Shown here: one piece after another, positions 32,301 to 40,795 of the stretch | How the letters are laid out: each line of letters begins with the position of its first letter | How positions within the stretch are numbered: the stretch's first letter is position 1 | The notes under the pieces: model-generated | Seen by the model: the letters and a program-made list of their open reading frames with translations, nothing else | What the model was told of the DNA's origin: nothing | Databases searched by the model: none | Translations under genes and position numbers: made by a program | From: an uncultured Lachnospiraceae bacterium | GTDB lineage: Bacteria; Bacillota; Clostridia; Lachnospirales; Lachnospiraceae | NCBI GenBank assembly: GCA_910585205.1 | Contig: CAJUCC010000092.1 | Location: forward strand, 8,866-72,865 | Direction of reading: 5' to 3' | DNA length: 64,000 bases

Positions 32301-32804
32301 ATGCATAAGAAAGTATTTCAACTTCTGGTTGACAACACCTCAGGTGTTTTGAGCCGTATTTCAGGTCTTTTCTCAAGGCGGGGCTATAATATCGAGAGCA
32401 TTACCGCGGGCGTTACCGCCGATCCGCGTTTTACCCGGATTACCATTGTGGCGAGCGGGGATGATGAGATTCTGGATCAGATTGAGAAACAGGTTGAAAA
32501 GCTGGTCGATGTCCGGGACATCCGGGAACTGAGGCCGGAGAACAGTGTGTACCGGGAACTGGCGCTGATTAAAGTGGCTGCAACGGCCGCGCAGCGGGAA
32601 GGCGTTATCAGCGTGACGGATATTTTCCGCGCGAAGATTATCGATGTCTGCGCGGAAAGCCTGACGATCGAATTGACGGGAAATCAGGAAAAGATAGAAG
32701 CCTTTCTGAATCTGCTGGAAGGTTACGAGATACTGGAACTTGCCAGAACAGGTATCGCAGGTCTGGGTCGCGGTGTGGAAAACGTGGTATACTTTAAGGA
32801 CTGA
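32301..32804 (+). CDS. ilvN: Acetolactate synthase small (regulatory) subunit, copy 2
   Basis: A 167-residue subunit with an ACT domain (FQLLVDNTSGVLSRISGLF, NIESITAG) and ALS_ss_C domain (YRELALIKVAA, YEILELARTGIAGLGRG). It is led by its own strong promoter and followed at 60 bases by ilvC. Which large subunit it partners cannot be told from position: copy 1 has its own ilvN, while copy 2 (40796) has none beside it. Pairing with the distant copy 2 is the simple inference. Confidence 0.92.
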   Translation: MHKKVFQLLVDNTSGVLSRISGLFSRRGYNIESITAGVTADPRFTRITIVASGDDEILDQIEKQVEKLVDVRDIRELRPENSVYRELALIKVAATAAQREGVISVTDIFRAKIIDVCAESLTIELTGNQEKIEAFLNLLEGYEILELARTGIAGLGRGVENVVYFKD

Positions 32805-32864
32805 GGCATAAGGGGAGGTTTCCTTTATACCGGTAAGAAACCAAAACAATGGAGGAATGGAACG

Positions 32865-33881
32865 ATGGCAAATATTTATTATCAGGAAGACTGTAATATT
32901 TCCCTGCTGGAAGGCAAGACGATTGCGGTAATCGGATACGGCAGCCAGGGGCACGCCCATGCGCTGAATCTGAAGGAATCGGGCTGTCATGTTATTATCG
33001 GCCTTTATGAAGGCTCCAGATCGTGGAAGAAGGCGCAGGAGCAGGGGTTTGAAGTATTTACGGCTGCGGAAGCGGCGAAACGGGCGGACATCATTATGAT
33101 TCTGATTAATGATGAGAAACAGGCTGATCTCTATCGCAATGATATTGAACCGAATCTGGAAGAGGGCAATATGCTCATGTTTGCCCATGGCTTTAATATC
33201 CACTTCGGCTGTATCGTACCGCCTGCCAATGTGGACGTTACGATGATTGCTCCCAAGGGGCCGGGCCATACGGTAAGAAGCGAATATCAGGAAGGCAAAG
33301 GGGTTCCCTGTCTGATCGCTGTGGAACAGGATTATACGGGTAAGGCAAAGGATCTGGCGCTTGCCTATGCGTTGGGGATCGGCGGCGCGCGCGCCGGTGT
33401 CCTGGAGACAACCTTCCGCACGGAGACAGAGACGGATCTTTTCGGCGAGCAGGCGGTATTGTGCGGCGGCGTGTGTGCGCTGATGCAGGCAGGCTTTGAG
33501 ACACTGGTGGAAGCGGGTTATGATCCGAGAAACGCATACTTTGAGTGTATCCATGAGATGAAGCTCATAGTCGATCTGATCTATCAGTCCGGTTTTTCCG
33601 GTATGCGTTACTCCATTTCCAACACGGCAGAATACGGCGATTATATTACCGGGCCGAAGATTATTACGGAAGAGACGAAAAAGGCGATGAAGAAGATTCT
33701 GTCCGATATTCAGGACGGTACGTTTGCAAAAGAGTTTCTGCTGGATATGTCTTCCGCAGGAAAACAGGTTCATTTCCGTGCTATGAGAAAGCTGGCTTCC
33801 GAGCATCCGTCGGAAGTGATCGGGGAAGAAATCAGAAAGCTGTATAGCTGGAGCGACGAGGATAAGCTGATTAATAATTAA
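32865..33881 (+). CDS. ilvC: Ketol-acid reductoisomerase, class I
   Basis: A 338-residue enzyme that isomerises and reduces acetolactate or acetohydroxybutyrate, the second common step of branched-chain amino acid synthesis. The Rossmann motif GYGSQGHAHALNL is at about residues 24-36; the following loop LYEGSRSWKKA with two Ser/Arg positions suggests NADPH. Mg ligands appear in the helical domain (ETETDLFGEQAVLCGG, YFECIHEMKLIVDLI). Ribosome site GGAGG. A terminator follows 10 bases after the stop. Confidence 0.96.
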   Translation: MANIYYQEDCNISLLEGKTIAVIGYGSQGHAHALNLKESGCHVIIGLYEGSRSWKKAQEQGFEVFTAAEAAKRADIIMILINDEKQADLYRNDIEPNLEEGNMLMFAHGFNIHFGCIVPPANVDVTMIAPKGPGHTVRSEYQEGKGVPCLIAVEQDYTGKAKDLALAYALGIGGARAGVLETTFRTETETDLFGEQAVLCGGVCALMQAGFETLVEAGYDPRNAYFECIHEMKLIVDLIYQSGFSGMRYSISNTAEYGDYITGPKIITEETKKAMKKILSDIQDGTFAKEFLLDMSSAGKQVHFRAMRKLASEHPSEVIGEEIRKLYSWSDEDKLINN

Positions 33882-33890
33882 ACAGAGAAT

Positions 33891-33928
33891 AACAGGGATG
33901 CTTGCGAAAGAGTATCCCTGTTTTGTTT
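33891..33928 (+). terminator. Terminator after ilvC
   Basis: Arms AACAGGGAT (33891-33899) and ATCCCTGTT (33914-33922), then a T-rich run. The aroC ribosome site lies immediately after, so aroC depends on read-through or a promoter not recognised here. Confidence 0.8.
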
Positions 33929-33949
33929 CGGAGAGAAAGGGAGAACATT

Positions 33950-35071
33950 ATGGCAGGTTCCATTTTCGGGAAAAGTTTTACGATTACAACATGGGGAGAA
34001 TCGCACGGCCCGGCTCTGGGCGTGGTGATCGACGGCTGCCCTGCGGGGCTGCCCTTGGCGGAAGCGGATATTCAGGTATGGCTGGACAGAAGGAAGCCGG
34101 GGCAGACGGCGATTGCGACACCGCGCAGGGAGGCGGATGCGGTACGGATTCTCTCCGGTGTTTTTGAGGGGCGGACGACCGGAACCCCCATTTCTCTGAC
34201 GGTGGAAAATACTTCACAGCGATCCGGGGACTACGGCGAGATCGCCTCCTGTTACCGTCCCGGCCATGCGGATTATACGTTTGAGAAAAAGTACGGCTTT
34301 CGGGATTACCGGGGCGGCGGGCGTTCTTCCGCCAGAGAGACCGTGGGCCGGGTGGCGGCAGGCGCCATTGCGGCGAAAATTCTGGGGACGATGGGGATTA
34401 CGCTGTGCGCCTATACGAAGGCCATCGGCCCCGTCGCCATATCGGAGGAACGGTTTGACCGGGAAGCCATTTTGAAGACGCCGACGGCCATGCCGGATTA
34501 TACGGCCAGCCGGGAGGCGGAAGCCTATTTAAAATCGTGTATGGAGGAGAAAGATTCCTCGGGCGGCGTCATCGAATGCCGGATCGGCGGCATGCCAGCC
34601 GGCATCGGAGAGACGGTTTTTGACAAGCTGGACGCCAATCTGGGAAAAGCCGTTTTTTCGATCGGTGCGGTGAAAGCGGTGGAGATCGGAGACGGTTTCC
34701 GGGCGGCACAGGCAAGGGGCTCCGAAAACAACGATGCGTTTGTCAGCCGTGACGGAAACATTACAAAAAAGACAAACCATGCAGGCGGCATTCTCGGCGG
34801 CATGAGCGACGGTTCGACAATTTTACTGCGCGCGTATCTCAAACCGACGCCGTCTATTTTCCGCAGACAGGAGACGGTCAATCGGGCGGGAGACAATATT
34901 GCACTGGAAATCCGGGGACGGCACGACCCGGTGATCGTTCCGCGGGCAGTGGTGGTGGTGGAAGCAATGGCGGCGCTGACGATTGTGGATCTGCTGTTTG
35001 AGAATATGCATGTGCGGATGGATGCGGTGACGGACTTTTATACGGGGGATCGGGCGCTCCGGCCATTATAA
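33950..35071 (+). CDS. aroC: Chorismate synthase
   Basis: A 373-residue flavin-dependent enzyme forming chorismate from EPSP, the last step of the shared aromatic pathway. Signatures: WGESHGPALGVVIDGCPAGL at the N-terminus, RPGHADYTFEKKYG, and GGRSSARETVGRVAAGA. ATG 33950 follows AGGGAG by six bases; the longer reading from 33902 would start inside the ilvC terminator. No other aro genes are in the window. Confidence 0.96.
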   Translation: MAGSIFGKSFTITTWGESHGPALGVVIDGCPAGLPLAEADIQVWLDRRKPGQTAIATPRREADAVRILSGVFEGRTTGTPISLTVENTSQRSGDYGEIASCYRPGHADYTFEKKYGFRDYRGGGRSSARETVGRVAAGAIAAKILGTMGITLCAYTKAIGPVAISEERFDREAILKTPTAMPDYTASREAEAYLKSCMEEKDSSGGVIECRIGGMPAGIGETVFDKLDANLGKAVFSIGAVKAVEIGDGFRAAQARGSENNDAFVSRDGNITKKTNHAGGILGGMSDGSTILLRAYLKPTPSIFRRQETVNRAGDNIALEIRGRHDPVIVPRAVVVVEAMAALTIVDLLFENMHVRMDAVTDFYTGDRALRPL

Positions 35072-35093
35072 TCGGCCGTTTTACAAAAAAGGA

Positions 35094-35123
35094 TTGAGCA
35101 TGCCCTGCATTCTGTGTTAAGAT
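35094..35123 (+). promoter_or_regulatory. Promoter of the VanY-like gene and tgt
   Basis: TTGAGC (35094-35099), 18-base spacer, TAAGAT (35118-35123). Confidence 0.5.
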
Positions 35124-35158
35124 AATCCGGTAAAGGTTACGGATTATGAGGAACGATC

Positions 35159-36193
35159 ATGAAGGGAAACACGAAAGAGAAGCGAAACAGGCAGAAGCGG
35201 TGTTGTCTGTGGCAACGGCCCCTGTGGGCTGCTGCCGCAGTTTATAACGGCGTGTTTGCGTATGTGGCGGCACATGGAAAAAAATATACCTGTCTGCTTG
35301 CCGCATTCCTGTTTTTTATCCTGAGCAGCAGTTTTTCGTTTCCGGTTTTTCAGGACCGGGAACTGTCGTATGCGGCGCCGGATATGGAACATGGGGGAAG
35401 TATGTTCCCCGGGAGGGATGCGCAGGAGGCGATCGCGGTGACAGCGCAGACGGCGGAGGTAGAGCTGCTCGACGATGCGGATGTATTGGACGGCTACGAG
35501 GATACGGAGCTGGAAAATATGGAAGACATAGACAAGTATACGCTGGATGAGATTTTGGAGGACAGCGGTACGGCTGCGGAGGAGATTCGGGAAGCCGGAC
35601 AGACGGAAACCGGGAGCACAGTATTTGACAAAGATGACTGGCGTCTCCTGCTGATTAACAAGCAGCATCCGATCCCGGAGGACTATGCATTTGAACTGGG
35701 GACGATCAAGGGCAGCATGAAATGCGACGCGCGGATCATAGACGATCTGCTGGCCATGCTGCAGGCGGCGAAGGATGACGGCATTTATCTGGTTATCTGT
35801 TCCCCGTACCGGGATTTAAACCGGCAGAAGGTGCTGTTTGACCGGAAGGTGGAAGCGTATATGGAAAAGGGCATGAGCTATATGGATGCCTATAAATTTT
35901 CTTCGCAGGCGGTGACGGTGCCGGGGGCGAGCGAGCATCAGATCGGTCTTGCCCTTGATATTGTCTGCAATACCTATTACTCCCTGAACGAGGGATTCGG
36001 TGAGACGGAGGCGGGCCGGTGGCTGCAGGAACACAGCCACGAATACGGCTTTACCCTGCGTTATCCCATGGGAAAAGAATACATAACCGGCATTGAATAT
36101 GAGCCGTGGCATTTCCGCTATGTGGGAAAAGAGGCGGCAGCCGTTATGAGAGAGAAAGGAATCTGTCTGGAAGAGTTTGTGGACAGTCTGTAA
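35159..36193 (+). CDS. VanY-like D-alanyl-D-alanine carboxypeptidase (LAS family)
   Basis: A 344-residue protein with a long basic N-terminus, one membrane helix at about residues 42-62, an acidic linker of about 80 residues (rich in Glu/Asp), and an extracytoplasmic zinc-peptidase domain from about residue 155. Metal and catalytic motifs of the LAS group are intact: SPYRDLNRQ, SEHQIGLALDIV (SxHxxGxAxD), and EPWHFRYVG. It should trim the last D-alanine of cell-wall stem peptides. The linker likely spans part of the wall. tgt follows 5 bases after the stop. Confidence 0.88.
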   Translation: MKGNTKEKRNRQKRCCLWQRPLWAAAAVYNGVFAYVAAHGKKYTCLLAAFLFFILSSSFSFPVFQDRELSYAAPDMEHGGSMFPGRDAQEAIAVTAQTAEVELLDDADVLDGYEDTELENMEDIDKYTLDEILEDSGTAAEEIREAGQTETGSTVFDKDDWRLLLINKQHPIPEDYAFELGTIKGSMKCDARIIDDLLAMLQAAKDDGIYLVICSPYRDLNRQKVLFDRKVEAYMEKGMSYMDAYKFSSQAVTVPGASEHQIGLALDIVCNTYYSLNEGFGETEAGRWLQEHSHEYGFTLRYPMGKEYITGIEYEPWHFRYVGKEAAAVMREKGICLEEFVDSL

Positions 36194-36198
36194 ACAAT

Positions 36199-37335
36199 AT
36201 GGAGAAATTATATTTTCGTCTGCTCGCACGGGAGGGCCGTGCCAGACGGGGCGAACTGCATACGGTGCACGGGGTGATTCAGACGCCCGTATTTATGAAC
36301 GTGGGTACGGCGGCAGCCATCAAAGGGGCCGTTTCCACGGAAGATCTGGAGCAGATCGGGACACTGGTGGAACTTTCGAATACGTATCATCTGCATGTGC
36401 GGCCGGGGGACAGGCTGATTCGGGAACTCGGCGGTCTGCACAGATTTATGTCGTGGGAGAAACCGATTCTGACCGATTCGGGCGGGTTTCAGGTATTTTC
36501 CCTCGCGGGGCTGCGCAAGATTCGGGAAGAAGGGGTTTACTTTCAGTCCCATGTCGATGGCAGAAAGATCTTTATGGGACCGGAGGAGAGCATGCAGATT
36601 CAGTCGAATCTGGCATCCACCATTGCCATGGCGTTTGACGAATGCCCGTCAAGCCGGGCCGACCGCGCCTATGTACAGGCGTCCGTAGACCGTACGACCA
36701 GATGGCTTGTCCGCTGTAAGGCGGAAATGGCGAGACTGAACGGACTGGAGGATACGCTGAACCGACGGCAGCTTTTGTTCGGCATCAATCAGGGAGCGGT
36801 ATTCGACGACATTCGGGTGGAGCATGCCAGACGGATTGCGGAGCTGGAACTGGACGGATATGCGCTGGGCGGCCTTGCGGTAGGGGAGACACATGAGGAG
36901 ATGTATCATGTGTTAGAGGAGACGATTCCCCATCTGCCGGCAGAAAAACCGGTTTATCTGATGGGTGTGGGGACGCCGGCCAATATTCTCGAGGGCGTGG
37001 AGCGCGGTGTGGACTTTTTTGACTGTGTGTATCCCTCCCGCAACGGCCGCCACGGACATGTCTATACAAACCGGGGGAAATTAAACCTTTTTAATGCAAA
37101 GTATGAAAGCGATATGGCCCCTGTCGAAGAAGGATGCGGATGTCCTGCCTGCAGGCGGTATTCGAGAGCTTATATCCGGCATTTGCTGAAGGCGAAGGAG
37201 ATGCTTGGCATGCGGCTGTGTGTGCTGCACAATCTTTATTTTTACAATACCATGATGCGTGAGATCCGCGATGCGCTGGAGGCGGGGCAGTTTGCCGCTT
37301 ATAAAAAGAAAAAGCTGGAAAATATGGAGCAGTAA
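36199..37335 (+). CDS. tgt: tRNA-guanine transglycosylase
   Basis: A 378-residue TIM-barrel enzyme that swaps guanine-34 for a 7-deazaguanine (preQ1, or queuine) in tRNAs with GUN anticodons. Catalytic aspartate in ILTDSGGFQVFSL, RNA-binding and second Asp region GVDFFDCVYPSRNGRHG, zinc site GCGCPACRRYS plus a downstream His. ATG 36199 lacks a clear ribosome site and lies 5 bases after the previous stop, so translational coupling is likely; the upstream in-frame reading from 36106 lies within the VanY-like gene. No queuosine synthesis genes are nearby. Confidence 0.95.
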   Translation: MEKLYFRLLAREGRARRGELHTVHGVIQTPVFMNVGTAAAIKGAVSTEDLEQIGTLVELSNTYHLHVRPGDRLIRELGGLHRFMSWEKPILTDSGGFQVFSLAGLRKIREEGVYFQSHVDGRKIFMGPEESMQIQSNLASTIAMAFDECPSSRADRAYVQASVDRTTRWLVRCKAEMARLNGLEDTLNRRQLLFGINQGAVFDDIRVEHARRIAELELDGYALGGLAVGETHEEMYHVLEETIPHLPAEKPVYLMGVGTPANILEGVERGVDFFDCVYPSRNGRHGHVYTNRGKLNLFNAKYESDMAPVEEGCGCPACRRYSRAYIRHLLKAKEMLGMRLCVLHNLYFYNTMMREIRDALEAGQFAAYKKKKLENMEQ

Positions 37336-37353
37336 GGTTTTTTGAGAAAAGAC

Positions 37354-37382
37354 TTGCTGAATTGTCCGTTTTTCGGTATGAT
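37354..37382 (+). promoter_or_regulatory. Promoter of yajC
   Basis: TTGCTG (37354-37359), 17-base spacer, TATGAT (37377-37382). Confidence 0.7.
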
Positions 37383-37421
37383 ATTCGTTAGGTTTGAATT
37401 TTGATTAGGAGGAAAATTAGA

Positions 37422-37733
37422 ATGGGAATTTTATTGGCGGCAGATGCAGGCGTCGGCGGTTCGGGAATGATTATGGTAGTTTATGTAGTGCTTTTGATCG
37501 GATTTATGTATTTTATTATGGTCCGTCCTCAGAAGAAGGAGCAAAAGCGCATGAGCGCCATGCTTTCCGCGCTGGAAATCGGTGACAGCATTCTGACAAG
37601 CAGCGGATTTTACGGTGTCGTAATTGATATTACGGACGATACGGTGATTGTGGAATTTGGCAATAACAGAAACTGCCGTATTCCCATGCAGAAAACTGCG
37701 ATTGCGCAGGTGGAAAAGGCGTTTGAGTCATAA
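37422..37733 (+). CDS. yajC: Preprotein translocase subunit YajC
   Basis: A 103-residue protein with one membrane helix (about residues 14-36) followed by the family signature MVRPQKKEQKRM and a small beta-rich cytoplasmic domain (LEIGDSILTSSGFYGVV). YajC associates with SecDF of the Sec translocase; secD/secF are not in the window. In many bacteria yajC follows tgt as here. ATG 37422 lies nine bases after AGGAGG. Confidence 0.93.
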   Translation: MGILLAADAGVGGSGMIMVVYVVLLIGFMYFIMVRPQKKEQKRMSAMLSALEIGDSILTSSGFYGVVIDITDDTVIVEFGNNRNCRIPMQKTAIAQVEKAFES

Positions 37734-37771
37734 ATGCCGGCGATTGTAAACGGATTTGAATGTTATGCGAT

Positions 37772-37804
37772 AAAAGCTTTGGATGGTAATATCCGAAGCT
37801 TTTT
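37772..37804 (+). terminator. Terminator after yajC
   Basis: A 13-base stem (37772-37784 with 37791-37803), one G-U pair, 6-base loop, then T residues. Confidence 0.8.
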
Positions 37805-37890
37805 ATTACACGGAGAGCGGGGAGGAAAGGGATGCCGAGATCGTGGTATTCCGGCGCTGGAATTAATGTCACGGGCCGGATTGCGGGCAC

Positions 37891-37956
37891 ATAACCACAG
37901 GTTATAAAATCTATGAATATTATGCATTGTTAAGACCTTTTTATTTATGTTACACT
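37891..37956 (+). promoter_or_regulatory. leuB-ilvD-ilvB promoter region with upstream palindrome
   Basis: Palindrome ATAACC-ACA-GGTTAT (37891-37905) lies about 20 bases upstream of a promoter-like TTGTTA (37927-37932), 18-base spacer, TACACT (37951-37956). The palindrome position, just above a weak promoter, suits an activator of the LysR type; that is inference. No T-box or leader peptide was found in the 257-base gap. Confidence 0.5.
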
Positions 37957-37990
37957 ATATGAAATATGTAAAAAGCAGGAGTGTATGGAT

Positions 37991-39082
37991 ATGAAGATGA
38001 ATATTGTTTGCATACCGGGGGACGGAATCGGCCCGGAAATTGTGGCACAGGCGAGAGCCGTGCTGGACAGCGTTGCGGATATTTACGGACATGAGATTAC
38101 ATATCAGGACGTCCTGATGGGCGGTGCGTCCATCGACGTACACGGGATACCGCTCACGGATGAGGCGATTGCGGATGCCAGGGCTGCGGATGCGGTCCTG
38201 ATGGGGTCTATCGGCGGTGATACGACCAAATCTCCGTGGTATCAGCTTCCGCCGGATAAGCGCCCGGAGGCGGGGCTGTTAAAAATCCGTAAGGCGCTGA
38301 ACCTGTTTGCCAATCTGCGTCCGGCCGTTTTGTATGAAGAACTGGCGGATGCGTGTCCGCTGTGTTCGGAAGTAAGGCAGGGCGGCTTTGACATGCTGAT
38401 TATGCGGGAGCTGACGGGCGGCCTGTATTTCGGGGAACGGAAAACCTATACGGAAAACGGTATGCGTCATGCGGTCGATACACTGACTTACAGTGAAGAG
38501 GAAATCCGCAGGATCGCGATAAAGGGTTTTGAAATTGCGCGTAAGCGCAGAAAAAAGGTGACAAGTGTCGATAAGGCCAATGTGCTCGACTCTTCCAGAC
38601 TGTGGCGCGCGGTGGTGAATGAAGTTGCCGGGGAATATCCCGACGTGACGCTCTCCCATATGCTGGTGGACAACTGTGCAATGCAGCTTGTCAGAGATCC
38701 GGCGCAGTTTGACGTGATTTTAACGGAAAATATGTTCGGAGATATCTTGTCGGATGAAGCCAGTATGGTGACAGGCTCCATCGGTATGCTGGCGTCTGCA
38801 AGCCTTAACGATACAAAATTCGGGCTGTATGAGCCGAGCCATGGTTCGGCGCCGGATATTGCGGGACAGGATATTGCCAATCCCATTGCCACCATTCTTT
38901 CCGCATCGATGATGCTCCGTTACAGCTTTGATCTGGACAAAGAAGCGGATGCCGTCGACAGAGCAGTCAAGGCGGTCCTGCAGGAAGGATGGCGTACGGC
39001 GGACATTATGTCGGAAGGATGCAGACGGGCAGGCTGCAGTGAGATGGGGCGGCTGATTGCGGAACATATCAGACAGCAATAA
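37991..39082 (+). CDS. leuB: 3-isopropylmalate dehydrogenase
   Basis: A 363-residue NAD-dependent decarboxylating dehydrogenase of leucine synthesis. Signatures: IVCIPGDGIGPEIV at the N-terminus, LMIMRELTGGLYFG (substrate arginine region), DKANVLDSSRLWR, and the metal/NAD motif NMFGDILSDEASMVTGSIG. Three in-frame ATGs (37985, 37991, 37997) are possible; 37991 is best spaced from AGGAG. It heads leuB-ilvD-ilvB, with 15 bases to ilvD. leuA, leuC and leuD are not in the window. Confidence 0.95.
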   Translation: MKMNIVCIPGDGIGPEIVAQARAVLDSVADIYGHEITYQDVLMGGASIDVHGIPLTDEAIADARAADAVLMGSIGGDTTKSPWYQLPPDKRPEAGLLKIRKALNLFANLRPAVLYEELADACPLCSEVRQGGFDMLIMRELTGGLYFGERKTYTENGMRHAVDTLTYSEEEIRRIAIKGFEIARKRRKKVTSVDKANVLDSSRLWRAVVNEVAGEYPDVTLSHMLVDNCAMQLVRDPAQFDVILTENMFGDILSDEASMVTGSIGMLASASLNDTKFGLYEPSHGSAPDIAGQDIANPIATILSASMMLRYSFDLDKEADAVDRAVKAVLQEGWRTADIMSEGCRRAGCSEMGRLIAEHIRQQ

Positions 39083-39097
39083 AGCAGGAGGAGACAG

Positions 39098-40765
39098 ATG
39101 AGAAGTGATTCGGTAAAAAAGGGAGTACAGCAGGCGCCGCACAGGAGTCTGTTCAATGCATTGGGTTATACAAAGGAAGAGCGGGAGCGGCCGCTGATCG
39201 GAATTGTCAGCTCCTATAATGAGATCGTTCCGGGACATATGAACCTGGACAAGATCGTAGAGGCGGTGAAAATGGGAGTTGCCATGGCCGGCGGTACGCC
39301 GGTGGTATTTCCGGCGATTGCGGTATGCGACGGGATTGCCATGGGGCATATCGGTATGAAGTATTCGCTGGTGACAAGAGATCTGATCGCGGACAGCACG
39401 GAATGTATGGCACTGGCGCACGGCTTTGACGGCCTTGTATGTGTACCCAACTGTGATAAAAATGTGCCGGGACTTTTGATGGCGGCGGCCAGAGTCAATA
39501 TTCCCACGATTTTTGTCTCCGGCGGACCGATGCTGGCCGGACGGGTAAAGGGACAAAAGAGAAGTCTGTCTTCCATGTTTGAAGCGGTGGGCAGTGTGGC
39601 AGCGGGAACGATGACCCGGGAAGAACTCGATGAATTTGAAGAAAAGGTGTGCCCGACCTGCGGTTCCTGCTCCGGTATGTATACGGCCAATTCAATGAAT
39701 TGTCTGACCGAAGCGCTCGGCATGGGACTGAAAGGAAACGGCACCGTTCCCGCCGTATATTCCGAGCGTATCCGCCTGGCGAAACATGCCGGTATGCAGA
39801 TCATGGAACTGGTGGAAAAAGACATAAAGCCCCGTGACATTATGACCGAAAAGGCGTTTCTGAATGCGCTGACCGTGGATATGGCGCTCGGATGTTCGAC
39901 AAACTCCATGCTGCATCTGCCGGCGATCGCACATGAAGCGGGCGTGGCGCTGGATCTGGACATCGCCAATGCGCTGTCGGCGAAAACGCCCAATCTGTGT
40001 CATCTTGCGCCGGCCGGCCCCACCTATATGGAAGATCTGAACGAAGCCGGCGGCGTATACGCCGTTATGAACGAGCTGACGAAAAAAGATTTGCTGTACA
40101 CGGATCTGCTCACCGTTACGGGCAGGACTGTGGGAGAAAATATAAAGGGCTGTGTGAATCGTGATCCGGAAGTGATCCGCCCGGTTGAGAACCCGTATTC
40201 CGAGACCGGCGGCATTGCGGTGCTGAAGGGAAATCTGGCGCCGGATTCCGGTGTGGTGAAGCGTTCCGCCGTTGTACCGGAGATGATGGTACATGAAGGG
40301 CCGGCGCGGGTATTTGACTGTGAGGAAGATGCGATTGCGGCGATAACCGGCGGCCGGATACGGGAAGGGGATGTGGTGGTGATCCGCTACGAGGGCCCGA
40401 AGGGCGGCCCGGGCATGCGGGAAATGCTGAATCCGACCTCGGCGATTGCCGGTATGGGACTTGGATCCAGCGTGGCGCTGATTACGGACGGCCGTTTTTC
40501 CGGGGCATCTCGCGGTGCCTCGATCGGTCATGTCTCACCGGAAGCTGCCGTGGGCGGCCCGATCGCACTGGTGGAAGAGGGAGACATAATCAGTATTAAT
40601 ATTCCGGAAAATTCGCTGGATGTCAGGGTATCGGATGCGGTACTGGAAGAGAGAAGAAAAAACTGGAAACCGAGAGAGCCAAAGGTGACTACGGGCTATC
40701 TGGCACGATACCGGGAGATGGTGACAAGCGGCAACCGGGGTGCGATACTGGAAATCCGGAAATAG
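39098..40765 (+). CDS. ilvD: Dihydroxy-acid dehydratase
   Basis: A 555-residue iron-sulfur dehydratase producing the 2-keto acids of valine and isoleucine. Cluster-binding cysteines are seen in VPNCDKNVPG and CPTCGSCSGMYTANSMNC; the C-terminal ITDGRFSGASRGASIGHVSPEAA motif (broken here for brevity into ITDGRFSG and SIGHVSPEA) is intact. Ribosome site AGGAGGAG. It sits between leuB and ilvB copy 2 in one transcription unit and supplies the third step after ilvC. Confidence 0.96.
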   Translation: MRSDSVKKGVQQAPHRSLFNALGYTKEERERPLIGIVSSYNEIVPGHMNLDKIVEAVKMGVAMAGGTPVVFPAIAVCDGIAMGHIGMKYSLVTRDLIADSTECMALAHGFDGLVCVPNCDKNVPGLLMAAARVNIPTIFVSGGPMLAGRVKGQKRSLSSMFEAVGSVAAGTMTREELDEFEEKVCPTCGSCSGMYTANSMNCLTEALGMGLKGNGTVPAVYSERIRLAKHAGMQIMELVEKDIKPRDIMTEKAFLNALTVDMALGCSTNSMLHLPAIAHEAGVALDLDIANALSAKTPNLCHLAPAGPTYMEDLNEAGGVYAVMNELTKKDLLYTDLLTVTGRTVGENIKGCVNRDPEVIRPVENPYSETGGIAVLKGNLAPDSGVVKRSAVVPEMMVHEGPARVFDCEEDAIAAITGGRIREGDVVVIRYEGPKGGPGMREMLNPTSAIAGMGLGSSVALITDGRFSGASRGASIGHVSPEAAVGGPIALVEEGDIISINIPENSLDVRVSDAVLEERRKNWKPREPKVTTGYLARYREMVTSGNRGAILEIRK

Positions 40766-40795
40766 CATAACAAACAACCGGGAGGAGGAAACCAT

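Noticed and set aside
37734..37990. T-box or leucine-rich leader peptide before leuB
   Set aside because: No T-box sequence, no run of Leu codons, and no attenuator hairpin after the promoter.
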